Shown: positions 17,341-26,976, numbered from the stretch's first letter. The stretch is DNA of 64,000 bases from Pleionea sp. CnH1-48 (GCF_024124665.1 NZ_JAMXSB010000001.1:248001-312000), one strand, 5' to 3'. Notes: generated by a model from the letters alone, not told the origin. Program-made: numbers and translations.

Positions 17341-18006
17341 ATGACCACCACCCTTTGCCGTACTGTTGTTTTAATTTCGGGTAGTGGGACCAATTTACAA
17401 GCCTTGATTGATGGCGCAGCTCGTCAAGAGTTGCCTATCGATCTGGTGGGTGTTATCAGCAACCGACCTGGCGTTGCGGGTATCGAACGAGCCCAAAAGG
17501 CAGATATCCCTGCCGAAGTGATTGACCATACGCAATTCGAATCTCGCGAAGCCTTCGACGAGGTACTGCGAGAAGCCATTCAGGCTTATGCTCCTGATCT
17601 GGTCGTTTTAGCAGGCTACATGCGCATTATGACACCTGCTTTGGTCGGCGCTTTTGCGGGCAAAATGCTCAACATACACCCATCTCTATTACCTAAGTAC
17701 CCTGGTCTTCACACTCATCGACGTGCTTTAGAAAATCAGGATACACATCACGGTTCATCGGTTCACCTGGTGACAGAAGAACTGGATGGTGGCCCAGTGA
17801 TCGCTCAATCGGTTATCAAAATCGATGCCGATGATACCGAGGTGACTCTGGCCGACAAAACCAAAAAGGCAGAACATACCCTCTATCCCGAGGTCGTCAA
17901 ATGGTTTGCCAACGGACAGTTGTCTTTTGTTCAGGGAACAGTCATATTAGATGGGCGATCATTAGCGTCACCTATTCAATTGACTGAGGATATTGATATT
18001 GCTTAA
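17341..18006 (+). CDS. purN: Phosphoribosylglycinamide formyltransferase (folate-dependent)
   Basis: A protein of 221 residues. It transfers a formyl group from 10-formyltetrahydrofolate to GAR. The N-terminal phosphate-binding loop is VVLISGSGTNLQALID. The catalytic region has Asn and His in MLNIHPSLLPKYPGLHTHRRAL, and Asp lies in VTEELDGGPVIAQ. GYMRIMTPALV matches the family. Its start lies directly after the purM stop, and the 3' end overlaps the DUF3108 gene, so the three genes are one transcription unit. Confidence 0.95.
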   Translation: MTTTLCRTVVLISGSGTNLQALIDGAARQELPIDLVGVISNRPGVAGIERAQKADIPAEVIDHTQFESREAFDEVLREAIQAYAPDLVVLAGYMRIMTPALVGAFAGKMLNIHPSLLPKYPGLHTHRRALENQDTHHGSSVHLVTEELDGGPVIAQSVIKIDADDTEVTLADKTKKAEHTLYPEVVKWFANGQLSFVQGTVILDGRSLASPIQLTEDIDIA

Positions 18007-18733
18007 CGCAAAATATTGGCGCCTGATGCTCACTAGCGGCTTAATCTTAAGTTTTATCAGTGCAGCATCAGCAAACTCGCCACTTTTCGCCTACAAAGCT
18101 CAATACGACATTCTTGACGGCAACGATGCTGTCGGAACGGCTGAGCGCGAACTGAACTTTGTTGATGGGCGCTGGAAGCTATCGATGGGTACGCGCATCA
18201 GCCGCTTTATGTTTAGCTACAAATATCATGAAGTCAGCGAATTCGACCAGCTGAAAGGTCAATCTTTTAGAAGCCACAACTACTACTCTCTACGCGATCA
18301 ATCCTTTAAGTCTCCACGGGAAACTAAAGCTCATTTCAATTGGGAACGCAAAACAGAATCGGGAAGCTACCGTAAAGATCGATGGGAGCTGCCCTTGGCT
18401 GACCTCATTTATGATCGTTTAAACTACCAGCTTTTGTTGGGTCTCAAAATGACGCCGCAGCTTAAAGAGCTGAAGATCCCCGTCAGCTATAAAGGACGTC
18501 ATCTGGAATATCATTTTATTAATCAGGGACAAAAAGAAATTGATACGCCCATGGGCAAAATTTTGGCCTACCAATGGGATCAACAAGTTCCCTCTCCAAA
18601 CGACAAGCACGTAAAGCTCTGGCTGTCTCCTGAGTTCGGCAACCAGTTGGTGCAAATGATCCAAATTAAGAAACAAAAAGTTCAAGGCACCCTAAAAATA
18701 AAAAGCTTCGAGCGTTTGGAACAGAAGCCTTAA
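17999..18733 (+). CDS. DUF3108 family exported protein
   Basis: The likely start is the TTG at 17999, eight bases after AGGA and overlapping the purN stop; no ATG near the signal peptide fits as well. The product of about 244 residues begins with a signal peptide (YWRLMLTSGLILSFISAASA). The mature part has the DUF3108 pattern: FAYKAQYDILDGNDAVGTAERELN near the start and IDTPMGKILAYQWDQ later. The family is commonly found after purN in gammaproteobacteria and is thought to be periplasmic; its function is unknown. Confidence 0.82.
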   Translation: MLNAKYWRLMLTSGLILSFISAASANSPLFAYKAQYDILDGNDAVGTAERELNFVDGRWKLSMGTRISRFMFSYKYHEVSEFDQLKGQSFRSHNYYSLRDQSFKSPRETKAHFNWERKTESGSYRKDRWELPLADLIYDRLNYQLLLGLKMTPQLKELKIPVSYKGRHLEYHFINQGQKEIDTPMGKILAYQWDQQVPSPNDKHVKLWLSPEFGNQLVQMIQIKKQKVQGTLKIKSFERLEQKP

Positions 18734-18858
18734 CCCACCCTTTTTAGCGACTTAATCCACACATAGGCTTAGGTCGCCATCTCAATTTATTATTTTAAAA
18801 GAAATTCTTATCCCAAATTGATTTTTTTGTGTACAATTCCCGCCCTTATTTTGTGACC

Positions 18859-18916
18859 ATACCTAAGTATTTCAAAGCACAGCCAACACCGCTGCACTTT
18901 GAAAAACAACAGGTAT
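18859..18916. repeat. Palindromic intergenic repeat, copy A
   Basis: Ends ATACCT/AGGTAT are perfect inverted repeats. The inner stem is TTTCAAAG-CA-CAGC paired with GCTG-CA-CTTTGAAA. The stretch CAGCCAACACCGCTGCAC is shared exactly with copy B at 39695. It lies between the DUF3108 gene and the STAS-like gene. Confidence 0.75.
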
Positions 18917-18938
18917 AAATTGTTTTTTGAGACATGTC

Positions 18939-19358
18939 GTGGGCTGTAATATCCGTTTCTTTGTCGCTGACAACTACGTTGAATTGTCATTTTCTGGACA
19001 AACAGAGATGAGTAATATCATTGAAGCATTTGAACAAGTGCTGAATGATCCTCGCTATCAGAGTGGCATAGGCTTCTTAACCAATTTCCTTGATGCTCAC
19101 ACCGAGCTTTCTATTCAAGGTATGGAAGAACTCAAACAATTTGCCATTGCTGCGACCAAAGCTCATACCGGCTACCGTTCTGCCCTGCTTATTTCTGATG
19201 AGATGGATCGTTACTACGGCCAATTGTGGGGAGCATTCAGTGCCGGAATCAATCGGGAAGACTTTAAAGTATTTGAATGCCGCGACGATGCAGTTATCTG
19301 GTTAACAGAACAGCCGCAACAGCAAACGGAAAGCGAAGAGCAAGTCGCGCTGGCGTAA
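18939..19358 (+). CDS. STAS/SpoIIAA-like small protein
   Basis: About 139 residues from GTG 18939 (GAGA six bases upstream); a TTG at 18927 would add four residues. The sequence alternates strands and helices in the SpoIIAA-like order: RFFVADNYVELSFSGQTEMSN at the start, a helix IIEAFEQVLND, then GIGFLTNFLDAH and KVFECRDDAVIWL at the end. Such proteins are found in bacterial signalling or lipid-binding roles. No phosphorylation-site serine in the canonical anti-sigma antagonist context is evident, so no specific role is claimed. A diguanylate cyclase gene follows 163 bp later. Confidence 0.6.
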   Translation: MGCNIRFFVADNYVELSFSGQTEMSNIIEAFEQVLNDPRYQSGIGFLTNFLDAHTELSIQGMEELKQFAIAATKAHTGYRSALLISDEMDRYYGQLWGAFSAGINREDFKVFECRDDAVIWLTEQPQQQTESEEQVALA

Positions 19359-19521
19359 ATACAGTGGTTTATTTGCGTTTTCTTTGTTGGTAGGTTTCTC
19401 CTGAAGTATCGCATCGAACAAGATACTTAAGCACGTCAAAAACACTTAGATCTTTGCTTTACGAGCACGGCACCATTACCTAAACTTCAAAGACAGTCAC
19501 TAATCTAAAACAATCAATGAA

Positions 19522-20631
19522 ATGACGAATAACTCTTTCTGGAAGGCGCCAGATAACTCGCTGATCGCTGCCGCAGCCTCAGCAGAAATGTTATTAGCCA
19601 AGTTCAGAATCGTCGCAATCTCTTGCATCATTGTTGTTCCCACTTACAAAATTATTACTGGCTCCGATTTTAGCTGGGCAACCTGGATCGGCCATATTGC
19701 TCTGGCGCTATCCATTGGCGTCTATATCGTTTTAAAACGGCATCGCTATAGCTCTGTTTTAGGCTTTAGCACTCTCTTTATCGATATTTCTTTTATCACC
19801 CTTGGCCTACTCACAGAAGCCATGAGCCGCGATTCCATTTTGGCGGCGGTCAATAATCGAGGTTCCTTCGAACTTTATTATCTAGCCATACTGTCTGCCA
19901 GTTTGCGCTACGACAAACGTATGTGTGTTTTTGCTGGATTGTTAACGCTATGTTGCTATGGCTCTATGGTTGTTATTGCAGAGATGACACCTACCGAAGT
20001 ACTAGCAAACGATCCTTGGACAGAACGCTATGGGCACTATTTCTTCCCTGATCAGATCAGCCGGTTTATCGCTTTAACCATGGCTACAGGGTTAAGCTTC
20101 TTAATCGTTGCTCGCTCCAATATGCTTTTACAGCTGGCAATCCATGATCCCTTGACCGGTTTGTACAATCGAAACTTTTTAAGGGAAGGTATACGTATTC
20201 GCATGGAACGTTCAAAACGCGAACAAAAACCCATGGCGATAGCGATTCTGGATTTAGATTATTTTAAGCAAATTAACGATAAGTATGGGCACCAATGCGG
20301 CGACAACATTCTCAAAAGTTTTGCCACTTTTTTGCTCTCGCATTTGCGCGAAGATGATATTGTCGCGCGTTATGGTGGTGAGGAGTTTTGCGTTATTTGC
20401 TCGAACATAGATGCAGTAGGTTTGCAACAACTGCTCGCCAAGTTTCAGCGAGAGTTAGCGCGAGAGTCGTTCCCGACATCCGCCAGCGGACCGCAGATTC
20501 AGTTTACCTTTAGTGCGGGTGTTACTCAGTTTTGCGAGACTTTGAGTACGGGTGATCGGCTTATTGGTGAGGCTGATAGGTTGTTGTTGAAGGCTAAGTC
20601 TGAGGGGCGGGATCGGGTTTTGGTTAGTTAG
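19522..20631 (+). CDS. Membrane-bound diguanylate cyclase (GGDEF)
   Basis: A protein of 369 residues with five or six hydrophobic helices in residues 25-200 and a GGDEF domain from about 206. Visible are HDPLTGLYNRNFL, the metal-binding LDLDYFKQINDKYGH and the active-site loop RYGGEEF (GGEEF at 285-289). An inhibitory I-site RxxD (R276-D279) is placed correctly five residues before it. It should make cyclic di-GMP from GTP and be subject to product inhibition. The N-terminal helices are not an identifiable named sensor domain. The last 60 bp show unusually G-rich codons compared with the rest. Confidence 0.9.
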   Translation: MTNNSFWKAPDNSLIAAAASAEMLLAKFRIVAISCIIVVPTYKIITGSDFSWATWIGHIALALSIGVYIVLKRHRYSSVLGFSTLFIDISFITLGLLTEAMSRDSILAAVNNRGSFELYYLAILSASLRYDKRMCVFAGLLTLCCYGSMVVIAEMTPTEVLANDPWTERYGHYFFPDQISRFIALTMATGLSFLIVARSNMLLQLAIHDPLTGLYNRNFLREGIRIRMERSKREQKPMAIAILDLDYFKQINDKYGHQCGDNILKSFATFLLSHLREDDIVARYGGEEFCVICSNIDAVGLQQLLAKFQRELARESFPTSASGPQIQFTFSAGVTQFCETLSTGDRLIGEADRLLLKAKSEGRDRVLVS

Positions 20632-20860
20632 TTTTTGTTTGTTGTGGTTTATTCGTTCGAATGTTTTTCTGTTGCTTTCCTACTCATTCGATACATCAGA
20701 TTTCGCCTGTTCGGCGACCATTCTTTTTCACGAAGTCAGTTTAAAGAACTGTATTTAATCAGCTTTGACCTTGATGAAAACTACCATCAACTTAGTTGCG
20801 TATTGACCATGTGAATAGTAGTCGCTTCAAAGAAATGAATGCGTCCCTTCCAACTCATAA

Positions 20861-21583
20861 TTAACTTTTTTTAGATTGAAGCTCACTGGGTAAATAATGA
20901 AAATGTTTCTTAAAAGCCCGACTCAAGCTTTTTCCACATGAAAAGCCGCACTCTTCAGCAACTTTTTCAATGGGTGCATTGGATTGCAACATCACTTTTG
21001 CTCGTCTCATTTTCAGTAGTGTCATGAGTTGGCTCGGTGTATCACCACAAATACTTTTGACTCGCCGTTGCAATTGTCGTGAGCTCATATAGAGATCGCT
21101 TGCGATATGTTCAATAGAAAACTCTGGCTCATGCAAGTACTTTTCGGCTAAATCGAGCACATTATCCATCAAAACTTGATCTCTTTCATCCCAATGCTCT
21201 GCCGTAGGCCACAAATCGAAGATATTGTTTCGAGCAATAAAAAAATGAAAAAGAACATTACCCAGATTGAACCTGACTCCATCCGATAGTGGAAACGAAT
21301 CTACCACACGTTGATCAAGTACAAAGGTGCCATTGGTTGACCCCAAATCCTGAATAGAAAATCCTTCTCGAGTTGATACTATTTTCGCATGATAACGAGA
21401 TACAGAGTCGTTATCGATCATAATATCAGCATCACTGGAGCGTCCAATAATCACTTCCGATTGTTCGATGGTGAAGCGCTGAGTGGTGGAGTCTTCTCGC
21501 ACCATCAGCAATTGCGTTTTCTCAAACAGTCCACTCTGTTCATTTGAGCTCATCAAGACGGTGGTGTGATCATTTGGAGTCAT
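20861..21583 (-). CDS. FHA domain-AraC/XylS-type DNA-binding regulator
   Basis: A protein of 240 residues with an unusual pairing. Residues about 25-118 are an FHA domain, with EVIIGRSSDADIMIDNDSVSRYHAKI and IQDLGSTNGTFV giving the phosphothreonine-binding GR, SRxH and NG residues. Residues about 140-238 are an AraC-type double helix-turn-helix (FSIEHIASDLYMSSRQLQRRV, then PIEKVAEECGFSCGKSLSRAFKKHF). It overlaps the upstream Ser/Thr kinase gene by ATGA. The simple reading is that the kinase phosphorylates a partner or itself, and the FHA domain reads that mark to control transcription. Confidence 0.85.
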   Translation of the reverse strand: MTPNDHTTVLMSSNEQSGLFEKTQLLMVREDSTTQRFTIEQSEVIIGRSSDADIMIDNDSVSRYHAKIVSTREGFSIQDLGSTNGTFVLDQRVVDSFPLSDGVRFNLGNVLFHFFIARNNIFDLWPTAEHWDERDQVLMDNVLDLAEKYLHEPEFSIEHIASDLYMSSRQLQRRVKSICGDTPSQLMTLLKMRRAKVMLQSNAPIEKVAEECGFSCGKSLSRAFKKHFHYLPSELQSKKS

Positions 21584-23736
21584 GGCTGATTATCTTTTTC
21601 TGCAGCTTCGATAAAATCGTCAAGCTGCTTTACTGCGTCGGCGAAACCAATAAAACTACCAGTATTGTCATTAAGGCTATCAAGATGTTTTAACATGAGA
21701 TCGACATGTAATTTAGCCTGAGTCAGTTTACCTTGTCTGTATTGGATTTGAGCTAATCTCAATCGAACAGGAAGCACATTAGGATGATTAGCCCCATATA
21801 GCTCAACGTATCCTTGTAACACTTCTTCTGCTATGACAATGGCTTCGTCAAATCGCTCCATTTGGAAAAGGACATAACCCAGATTACCTAAGACGCTTAA
21901 AGTTGCTATAGCGTCGCGCCCATATATTTTCTCGGCGATTGGTAAGACTTTTTGATATGCCTCCAAAGCGCCCTCTATATCTTCTTGCGCGAAAAGGATA
22001 CCACCTAAAATTTGGCGATAATTCGCCGCAATGGTGTCTTCTGAGCCATACTTTCGCGTTCTGATATTAATCAGCTCATTGATAATTACTTTTGCCTCGG
22101 CCAACTCTTCACTATCTTTATTCTCTTTTCCCATACTGGATAACAGACTGGCTAGATAAAACCGTGCTTTAAGAACGAGATCATGCTCGTGATCAAGAAT
22201 GGTGGAAACCTTTTGTATAAAGGAGCGGATGCTTTCATGTAGTTCAACAATCGGTTGATAGTCCAGTTTATCTGCAAACAGATTAACTTCAGCTTCAAGC
22301 GCTTCTATGGAGTCTGCACCATGTTCTTTGCGCAAAATTTCGATCGATTGCAATATTAGCTCTTCTCCCTGTTGATATTGTGCCAATCCCATATAGGCAT
22401 CACCCAACACCTGTAGTACAGAAGCTTTAACTGTAGGTTGATTGTCAAACTGCGAGAGGTTCTGAGTTGCGTAGTCAAACAAATCAATCACTTTAACGTT
22501 AATACCTTTCTCACTGGCATCCGCAGCTCTGAGAGTATCTAACAAAAACTTACTGATGGCCGTCGCTTTGCGGGCTTCAATTGTTGCGTTTTTCTCAGCC
22601 TGTTGAGCGCTGACTTTAGCCTGCTGCTCTTCCTGTAATGCCTTGAAGCTTATCAATGTTGCAGAACTTAATCCCGCGATGAGCAAAACAATAAGACTAG
22701 CAGCCAGCTTTTGACGTTGAATCAATTTTTTTAATTCATATCCCTTGCTTGGAGGGCGCGCCATAACTACATTGTTTGACAAGTATCGTTCAATATCTGC
22801 AAGCAACTCGAAAGCTGACTGATAACGCCGCTCAGGTTCCTTTTCTATCGCTTTATGAACTATCCAGTCAAGATCAACAGACAGCAGTTTTTTCAGCTTG
22901 TGGGAAGAAAGATTGCGATTTTGAGCAATTTCTTGGCGGTCTGTTTTAACAAGCCCATAACGCTTACTCATTCGAGGTGCGGGTTGTTGTAGCAATTGTG
23001 CCAGATGAGTAGTGGTGCGTGGTTTTAGAGTTGAGGGCAATACCCCCGACAATAACTGATAAAGCAGTATGCCTAATGAATACACGTCACTTCGTGTATC
23101 CACTTTATCTGGCATTAACAACTGTTCAGGACTCATGACCACTGGAGTTCCAACATAATGGCCGGTTTGAGTTTTATAATTATCTTCTCGTCCTAAGGAT
23201 TTTGAGATTCCAAAGTCGATGAGTTTAACAACAGGAAAGCCTGTTGCCAGACTCACCAAAATATTCTCGGATTTTAAATCTCGATGAATAATCCCTTGTT
23301 GATGAGCGTATTGGATCGCCTGACACACCTGTTTGAAAAGAGCCAGCCGCTGTTGGATCGTTAAACGCTGCTGATCACAAAAGGTCAAAAAAGACTCACC
23401 TTCAATGTATTCCATAACCAGATAGATATGACCTTCTGGTGTTTCCCCTGCATCTAATACTTGTGCAATATTAGGATGATTAAGACTGGCTAAAACTTGC
23501 CTCTCAGCAAGAAAACGAGCGGTATTATCATTCAAACTGAGATCAATACTAATAACTTTGATCGCAACTTCTCGCCGTATCGGCATTATTTGTTCGGCCA
23601 GATAGACGGTACCCATTCCACCTTGCCCAATCACAGAGCGCAATTCATAAGGGCCAAGCGATTTTAATTTATTAGTCATCACCTGATGTTCATGAGCTGA
23701 TAAAGGTCGAGTGTTATGCGTTGGATTATCTTCCAT
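21580..23736 (-). CDS. Hanks-type Ser/Thr protein kinase with TM helix and TPR region
   Basis: ATG 23736 is preferred over TTG 23745, giving 718 residues. Numbering from the TTG, the kinase domain spans about 33-325. It shows glycine loop IGQGGMGTVY (39-48), Lys63 in VAIKVI, catalytic HRDLKSEN (154-161), DFG at 177-179 and the SPEQ activation-segment end. A membrane helix lies at about 347-366. The remaining 350 residues are helical with TPR-like repeats, such as AYMGLAQYQQGEELILQSIEIL and LGYVLFQMERFDEAIVIAEEVL. The domain order places the TPRs in the periplasm as a sensor. The 4-bp overlap with the FHA/AraC gene argues for a single pathway. Confidence 0.9.
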   Translation of the reverse strand: MEDNPTHNTRPLSAHEHQVMTNKLKSLGPYELRSVIGQGGMGTVYLAEQIMPIRREVAIKVISIDLSLNDNTARFLAERQVLASLNHPNIAQVLDAGETPEGHIYLVMEYIEGESFLTFCDQQRLTIQQRLALFKQVCQAIQYAHQQGIIHRDLKSENILVSLATGFPVVKLIDFGISKSLGREDNYKTQTGHYVGTPVVMSPEQLLMPDKVDTRSDVYSLGILLYQLLSGVLPSTLKPRTTTHLAQLLQQPAPRMSKRYGLVKTDRQEIAQNRNLSSHKLKKLLSVDLDWIVHKAIEKEPERRYQSAFELLADIERYLSNNVVMARPPSKGYELKKLIQRQKLAASLIVLLIAGLSSATLISFKALQEEQQAKVSAQQAEKNATIEARKATAISKFLLDTLRAADASEKGINVKVIDLFDYATQNLSQFDNQPTVKASVLQVLGDAYMGLAQYQQGEELILQSIEILRKEHGADSIEALEAEVNLFADKLDYQPIVELHESIRSFIQKVSTILDHEHDLVLKARFYLASLLSSMGKENKDSEELAEAKVIINELINIRTRKYGSEDTIAANYRQILGGILFAQEDIEGALEAYQKVLPIAEKIYGRDAIATLSVLGNLGYVLFQMERFDEAIVIAEEVLQGYVELYGANHPNVLPVRLRLAQIQYRQGKLTQAKLHVDLMLKHLDSLNDNTGSFIGFADAVKQLDDFIEAAEKDNQP

Positions 23737-23793
23737 GTCCGGCAAACTGTTCAGTAATTAATACGCTATACAAAAGTATAATGGACTTCTCTC

Positions 23794-23829
23794 AATCTCA
23801 AAAGAACGTTATTACTCATATTTGAGATT
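23794..23829. promoter_or_regulatory. Inverted repeat in the kinase/secreted-protein intergenic region
   Basis: AATCTCAAA (23794-23802) and TTTGAGATT (23821-23829) are perfect 9-bp arms 18 bp apart, between divergent genes. This is a plausible operator for the adjacent FHA/AraC regulator, since such proteins bind spaced sites, but no direct evidence supports it. Confidence 0.35.
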
Positions 23830-24043
23830 TTTCTCTCATTTTAGATGAATACATCTATCTAACAAATTCAGCAATCGCATTAACCAAGATGCATATTGGT
23901 CGCTTTGGGTGGTTAATCTGTCGGGCTGTGTAGGTGTGCATTTTAACGAAAACTTTACAATCTCCTGGTGATTGAATCACTGAGCACAGAGGTATATCTA
24001 AAGACGTGCTCATCTATTGATTGTAACAACAGGAGAAAGTGCA

Positions 24044-26962
24044 ATGGATAAGAAACAGTTAACACTGGCTATAACCCTGAGCTTAGTTGGGCAAACAGCA
24101 ACTGCCCATGATGGGTACTATGACTACGTAACTATCGGTAACCAGTTCATCCAGACAGAGCTGGAAAAAAAACATGTGTTATATAGCAACGGGTGGGGTT
24201 CGGGTAACAGTGCCAATATACTTGGCCTTGAGTCAACGTATACTTCTGTTGTTGGCAGAGTAAAATCGTATCGAGAAAAAGCCTGTAATTTGGGTTGTGA
24301 CTATGTTGAAAAAACAACTAACGTTGCGTGGCTACAAGGAAATAACGAACGCAATATCATAATTTTTAACAACGGTGTCACTGGCGCTGCAAACGGAGCA
24401 GCCGGAGACGACATTATGGCATCGAGTGCTCAGGGCAATACCCAACTACGCGGTGGTGATGGCAATGATACTGTTTATGCAGGTGGCATCGACGATGAAG
24501 TCTGGATGAGTAACGGCAATGACAAGATATACGTGTTAGCGCCCATTAAAACGCTCAGTGCAGGGAGCCATGATGACATCATTTATCTCCACCTCAATCA
24601 ATTTGAAAACACAGGGCGTTCACTGCTTGTTCAAGGGGATGGAGGATATGACCGTGTTGAGTTAACCGGGCTTAACCCAAATCACTGGAAGATACAAGGT
24701 GCAACAGGAACCTGGGACTTAAGTGATTACATGGCTCAAGCTCCGATCCGTGATTATCAAACGCAGGGGGGCTTTACATTAATTGCCAAACATAATGCGG
24801 CTGAAAAAATTGAGTTTATGGAAGTTGAAGAGTTTTCGTTTAAATCGACTCGATACCCTATCCGAATTCATGCCAACCCAGACGTAATACCACCTCCACC
24901 GCCCAAGGCGCCAGCACAAGTTTTTAATGATGGGAGTAATCCTCCGAAAGTGACCATTGTATCCGGACTTCCCGCTGGTTTTAGTTTTAGTGGGCAGGTG
25001 ACAAAACCCAAGCTGTCAACGGACGGTACCTATTTTCAAATGGTAGATTATCAAGCATTTATTAACGACAAACTGTTTCTGATTCCAGCTCCTGGCTTTA
25101 TGGGATCGCTAAACTTAAAACTGCACCGATTCTGGGGTAATAATGCAGAAACAGAAACAACTACTGAACTCAACTTTAATATTCTACCTGTTGCAGAGCA
25201 TGCATTATTTGCTACGGCTGGCGCTGCACCACTCGCTCTGTCAGACAACAGTCCCGCATTAAAAAAATCAAAGCTGGATATCATTGTTAACCCCAAGCTA
25301 AAACAATCAGCGGGCACGGTGAAAGTTACCGCACGGAACGTAGATATTTACAGAAATGGCCATATCTACATTCGTAATGGTCACTCAATTTCTTTTTCGA
25401 CAGGCGGAGTGCCTAAAGACTTATACGCCCAACCTATCCACTCTGATAGCTCTGAAAGTAAAGTTGAAGTGGCTTTAAACACCAGCTTATATGGCAAACA
25501 GGTAAGTATTCATCGTGACATCCATTTTCTTCCTTATGAAATCATTAAAAGCGGCAATAAACATCGTGCCAAATTTAGTGGGAAGCGAAGTGACTACACT
25601 GTTTCAAGAATAGGCAATTCCTTTAGAGTGAGCTTAAAGCAAAGAAAAACAGCCTTTACCCACGTCCGAATGGTGGACTTTCCGATACTGCAATTTGATG
25701 ATGAGCTAGTTTATGGAAAACAATTTACACAATCGATGAATGTAAATAGCGCCTTAAACAGCGTCAGTAATAACCCCAATGCAGTCATTGTGTTTTCCAA
25801 TATTCCTTCGGACGTTACAGTTAACAATGGTATACCTTTTGGCAATGGAGCCTATGGTGTTTTGGCAAAAGATATAACGAATGGTCTGGTGAATCTGGAT
25901 CTACCCGTTGTTAGCGAAGACGCCGAGATTTCAGTGGGTGTCAGTGCGTTTGTAGCAACTGAAGGGCAAAAGGAATTTTTAAATGGTTTAGCTCGTGTAT
26001 CGGGTTATGCAAATGCTGAAGTTATGGCAGAAGCAGGAGCCAATGCTTCCGTATCCGTCGGACCGGATGGCGTCAGCGCGGAAGCCAGAGCCTATATGGA
26101 AGCAGGCGCAGTGGCATCTGCAGGAGGTACCGTGTCAGTTGGAGGGCTGGAAGCACAGTCTGAAGTCTCAGCGGAGACCCGGGTAACTGCAGAAGTGAGT
26201 GCAGGTGTAAATTTAGGTCCAGATGCTCAAGAGGTTCGAGCTTATGCTGGCGCTGAAGCCACAGCATCAGTTGGCGTAACAGTGGGTGTAGAACTGGATT
26301 ATGTACCGGGTACTTATGCCGAAGGTGAGGGAACCGCGGGTGTGACAACTATGGCCTACATCGGTGCTGATGGCGGCATTTATCATGGCGACAAACAATA
26401 TGGTGTAAATGGTGAAGCTGGCGCCGAAATTGGTATGATGGCCGTAGCCGAAGGTTATGCTTTTGGTAGTGCAGGAGGCTTTGGTGCGGGTGCCGGAGCA
26501 GGCGTTTCTGCTGGTTTAGGTGCAGGTGCATCTGGCGGAGGTCACGCGGGATGGAATCGTGGAACATTACACTTTGGCGTAAATGGCGAACTCGCTTTGT
26601 TAATTGGTGCGGAGCTTGATTTTGACGTAGCCATAGAAACCAACGACGTGGCCAATACAGCATTAATGGTTAAAGATGGTTACTTAACTCTAAATGAAGG
26701 CACCTCAATCGCCGGTATTTCGACCATTGAAGCCATAAAAGCAGGCTGGAAAACAGTTGATAATGCCATTCTAGAAGGCCTCATTACACCCATTGAAGCT
26801 GTAGGAGCTCACTTAATCAGCCCAGACCAAGCAACCCACCAATGGGGAGTTGCCAGGTCTCAACTAGAAAGCCTAGGCTATGCCCCCCTTTCTACAGCCA
26901 CATCGGTGGGCAATCAAATAAAGAATGGATGGAACGCGTTTAAAAAGACATTTAAATTCTAA
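24044..26962 (+). CDS. Large secreted protein with RTX-like motifs and an Ala/Gly/Val-rich repeat domain
   Basis: The start at ATG 24044 is fixed by AGGAG eight bases upstream and by a signal peptide (MDKKQLTLAITLSLVGQTATA); 972 residues. Residues about 110-185 carry loose RTX-type calcium-binding motifs (LRGGDGNDTVYAGG, SNGNDKIYV). The middle, about 280-640, is beta-rich. Residues about 650-870 are a low-complexity Ala/Gly/Ser/Val/Glu region with repeated 'AEAxAxA' and 'SVGxxVxAE' units, including a run of alternating Gly-Ala. The last 100 residues are helical. No type I or autotransporter signal is evident at the C-terminus. I do not recognise a family for the Ala/Gly region; a fibrous or membrane-inserting role is a guess. 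It is divergent from the kinase/FHA pair. Confidence 0.65.
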   Translation: MDKKQLTLAITLSLVGQTATAHDGYYDYVTIGNQFIQTELEKKHVLYSNGWGSGNSANILGLESTYTSVVGRVKSYREKACNLGCDYVEKTTNVAWLQGNNERNIIIFNNGVTGAANGAAGDDIMASSAQGNTQLRGGDGNDTVYAGGIDDEVWMSNGNDKIYVLAPIKTLSAGSHDDIIYLHLNQFENTGRSLLVQGDGGYDRVELTGLNPNHWKIQGATGTWDLSDYMAQAPIRDYQTQGGFTLIAKHNAAEKIEFMEVEEFSFKSTRYPIRIHANPDVIPPPPPKAPAQVFNDGSNPPKVTIVSGLPAGFSFSGQVTKPKLSTDGTYFQMVDYQAFINDKLFLIPAPGFMGSLNLKLHRFWGNNAETETTTELNFNILPVAEHALFATAGAAPLALSDNSPALKKSKLDIIVNPKLKQSAGTVKVTARNVDIYRNGHIYIRNGHSISFSTGGVPKDLYAQPIHSDSSESKVEVALNTSLYGKQVSIHRDIHFLPYEIIKSGNKHRAKFSGKRSDYTVSRIGNSFRVSLKQRKTAFTHVRMVDFPILQFDDELVYGKQFTQSMNVNSALNSVSNNPNAVIVFSNIPSDVTVNNGIPFGNGAYGVLAKDITNGLVNLDLPVVSEDAEISVGVSAFVATEGQKEFLNGLARVSGYANAEVMAEAGANASVSVGPDGVSAEARAYMEAGAVASAGGTVSVGGLEAQSEVSAETRVTAEVSAGVNLGPDAQEVRAYAGAEATASVGVTVGVELDYVPGTYAEGEGTAGVTTMAYIGADGGIYHGDKQYGVNGEAGAEIGMMAVAEGYAFGSAGGFGAGAGAGVSAGLGAGASGGGHAGWNRGTLHFGVNGELALLIGAELDFDVAIETNDVANTALMVKDGYLTLNEGTSIAGISTIEAIKAGWKTVDNAILEGLITPIEAVGAHLISPDQATHQWGVARSQLESLGYAPLSTATSVGNQIKNGWNAFKKTFKF

Positions 26963-26976
26963 CCATCTGCCAAGCA

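Noticed and set aside
26073-26663. Two long minus-strand frames opposite the Ala/Gly-rich region
   Set aside because: Leu/His/Arg/Gln-rich translations are typical shadows of a low-complexity coding strand.
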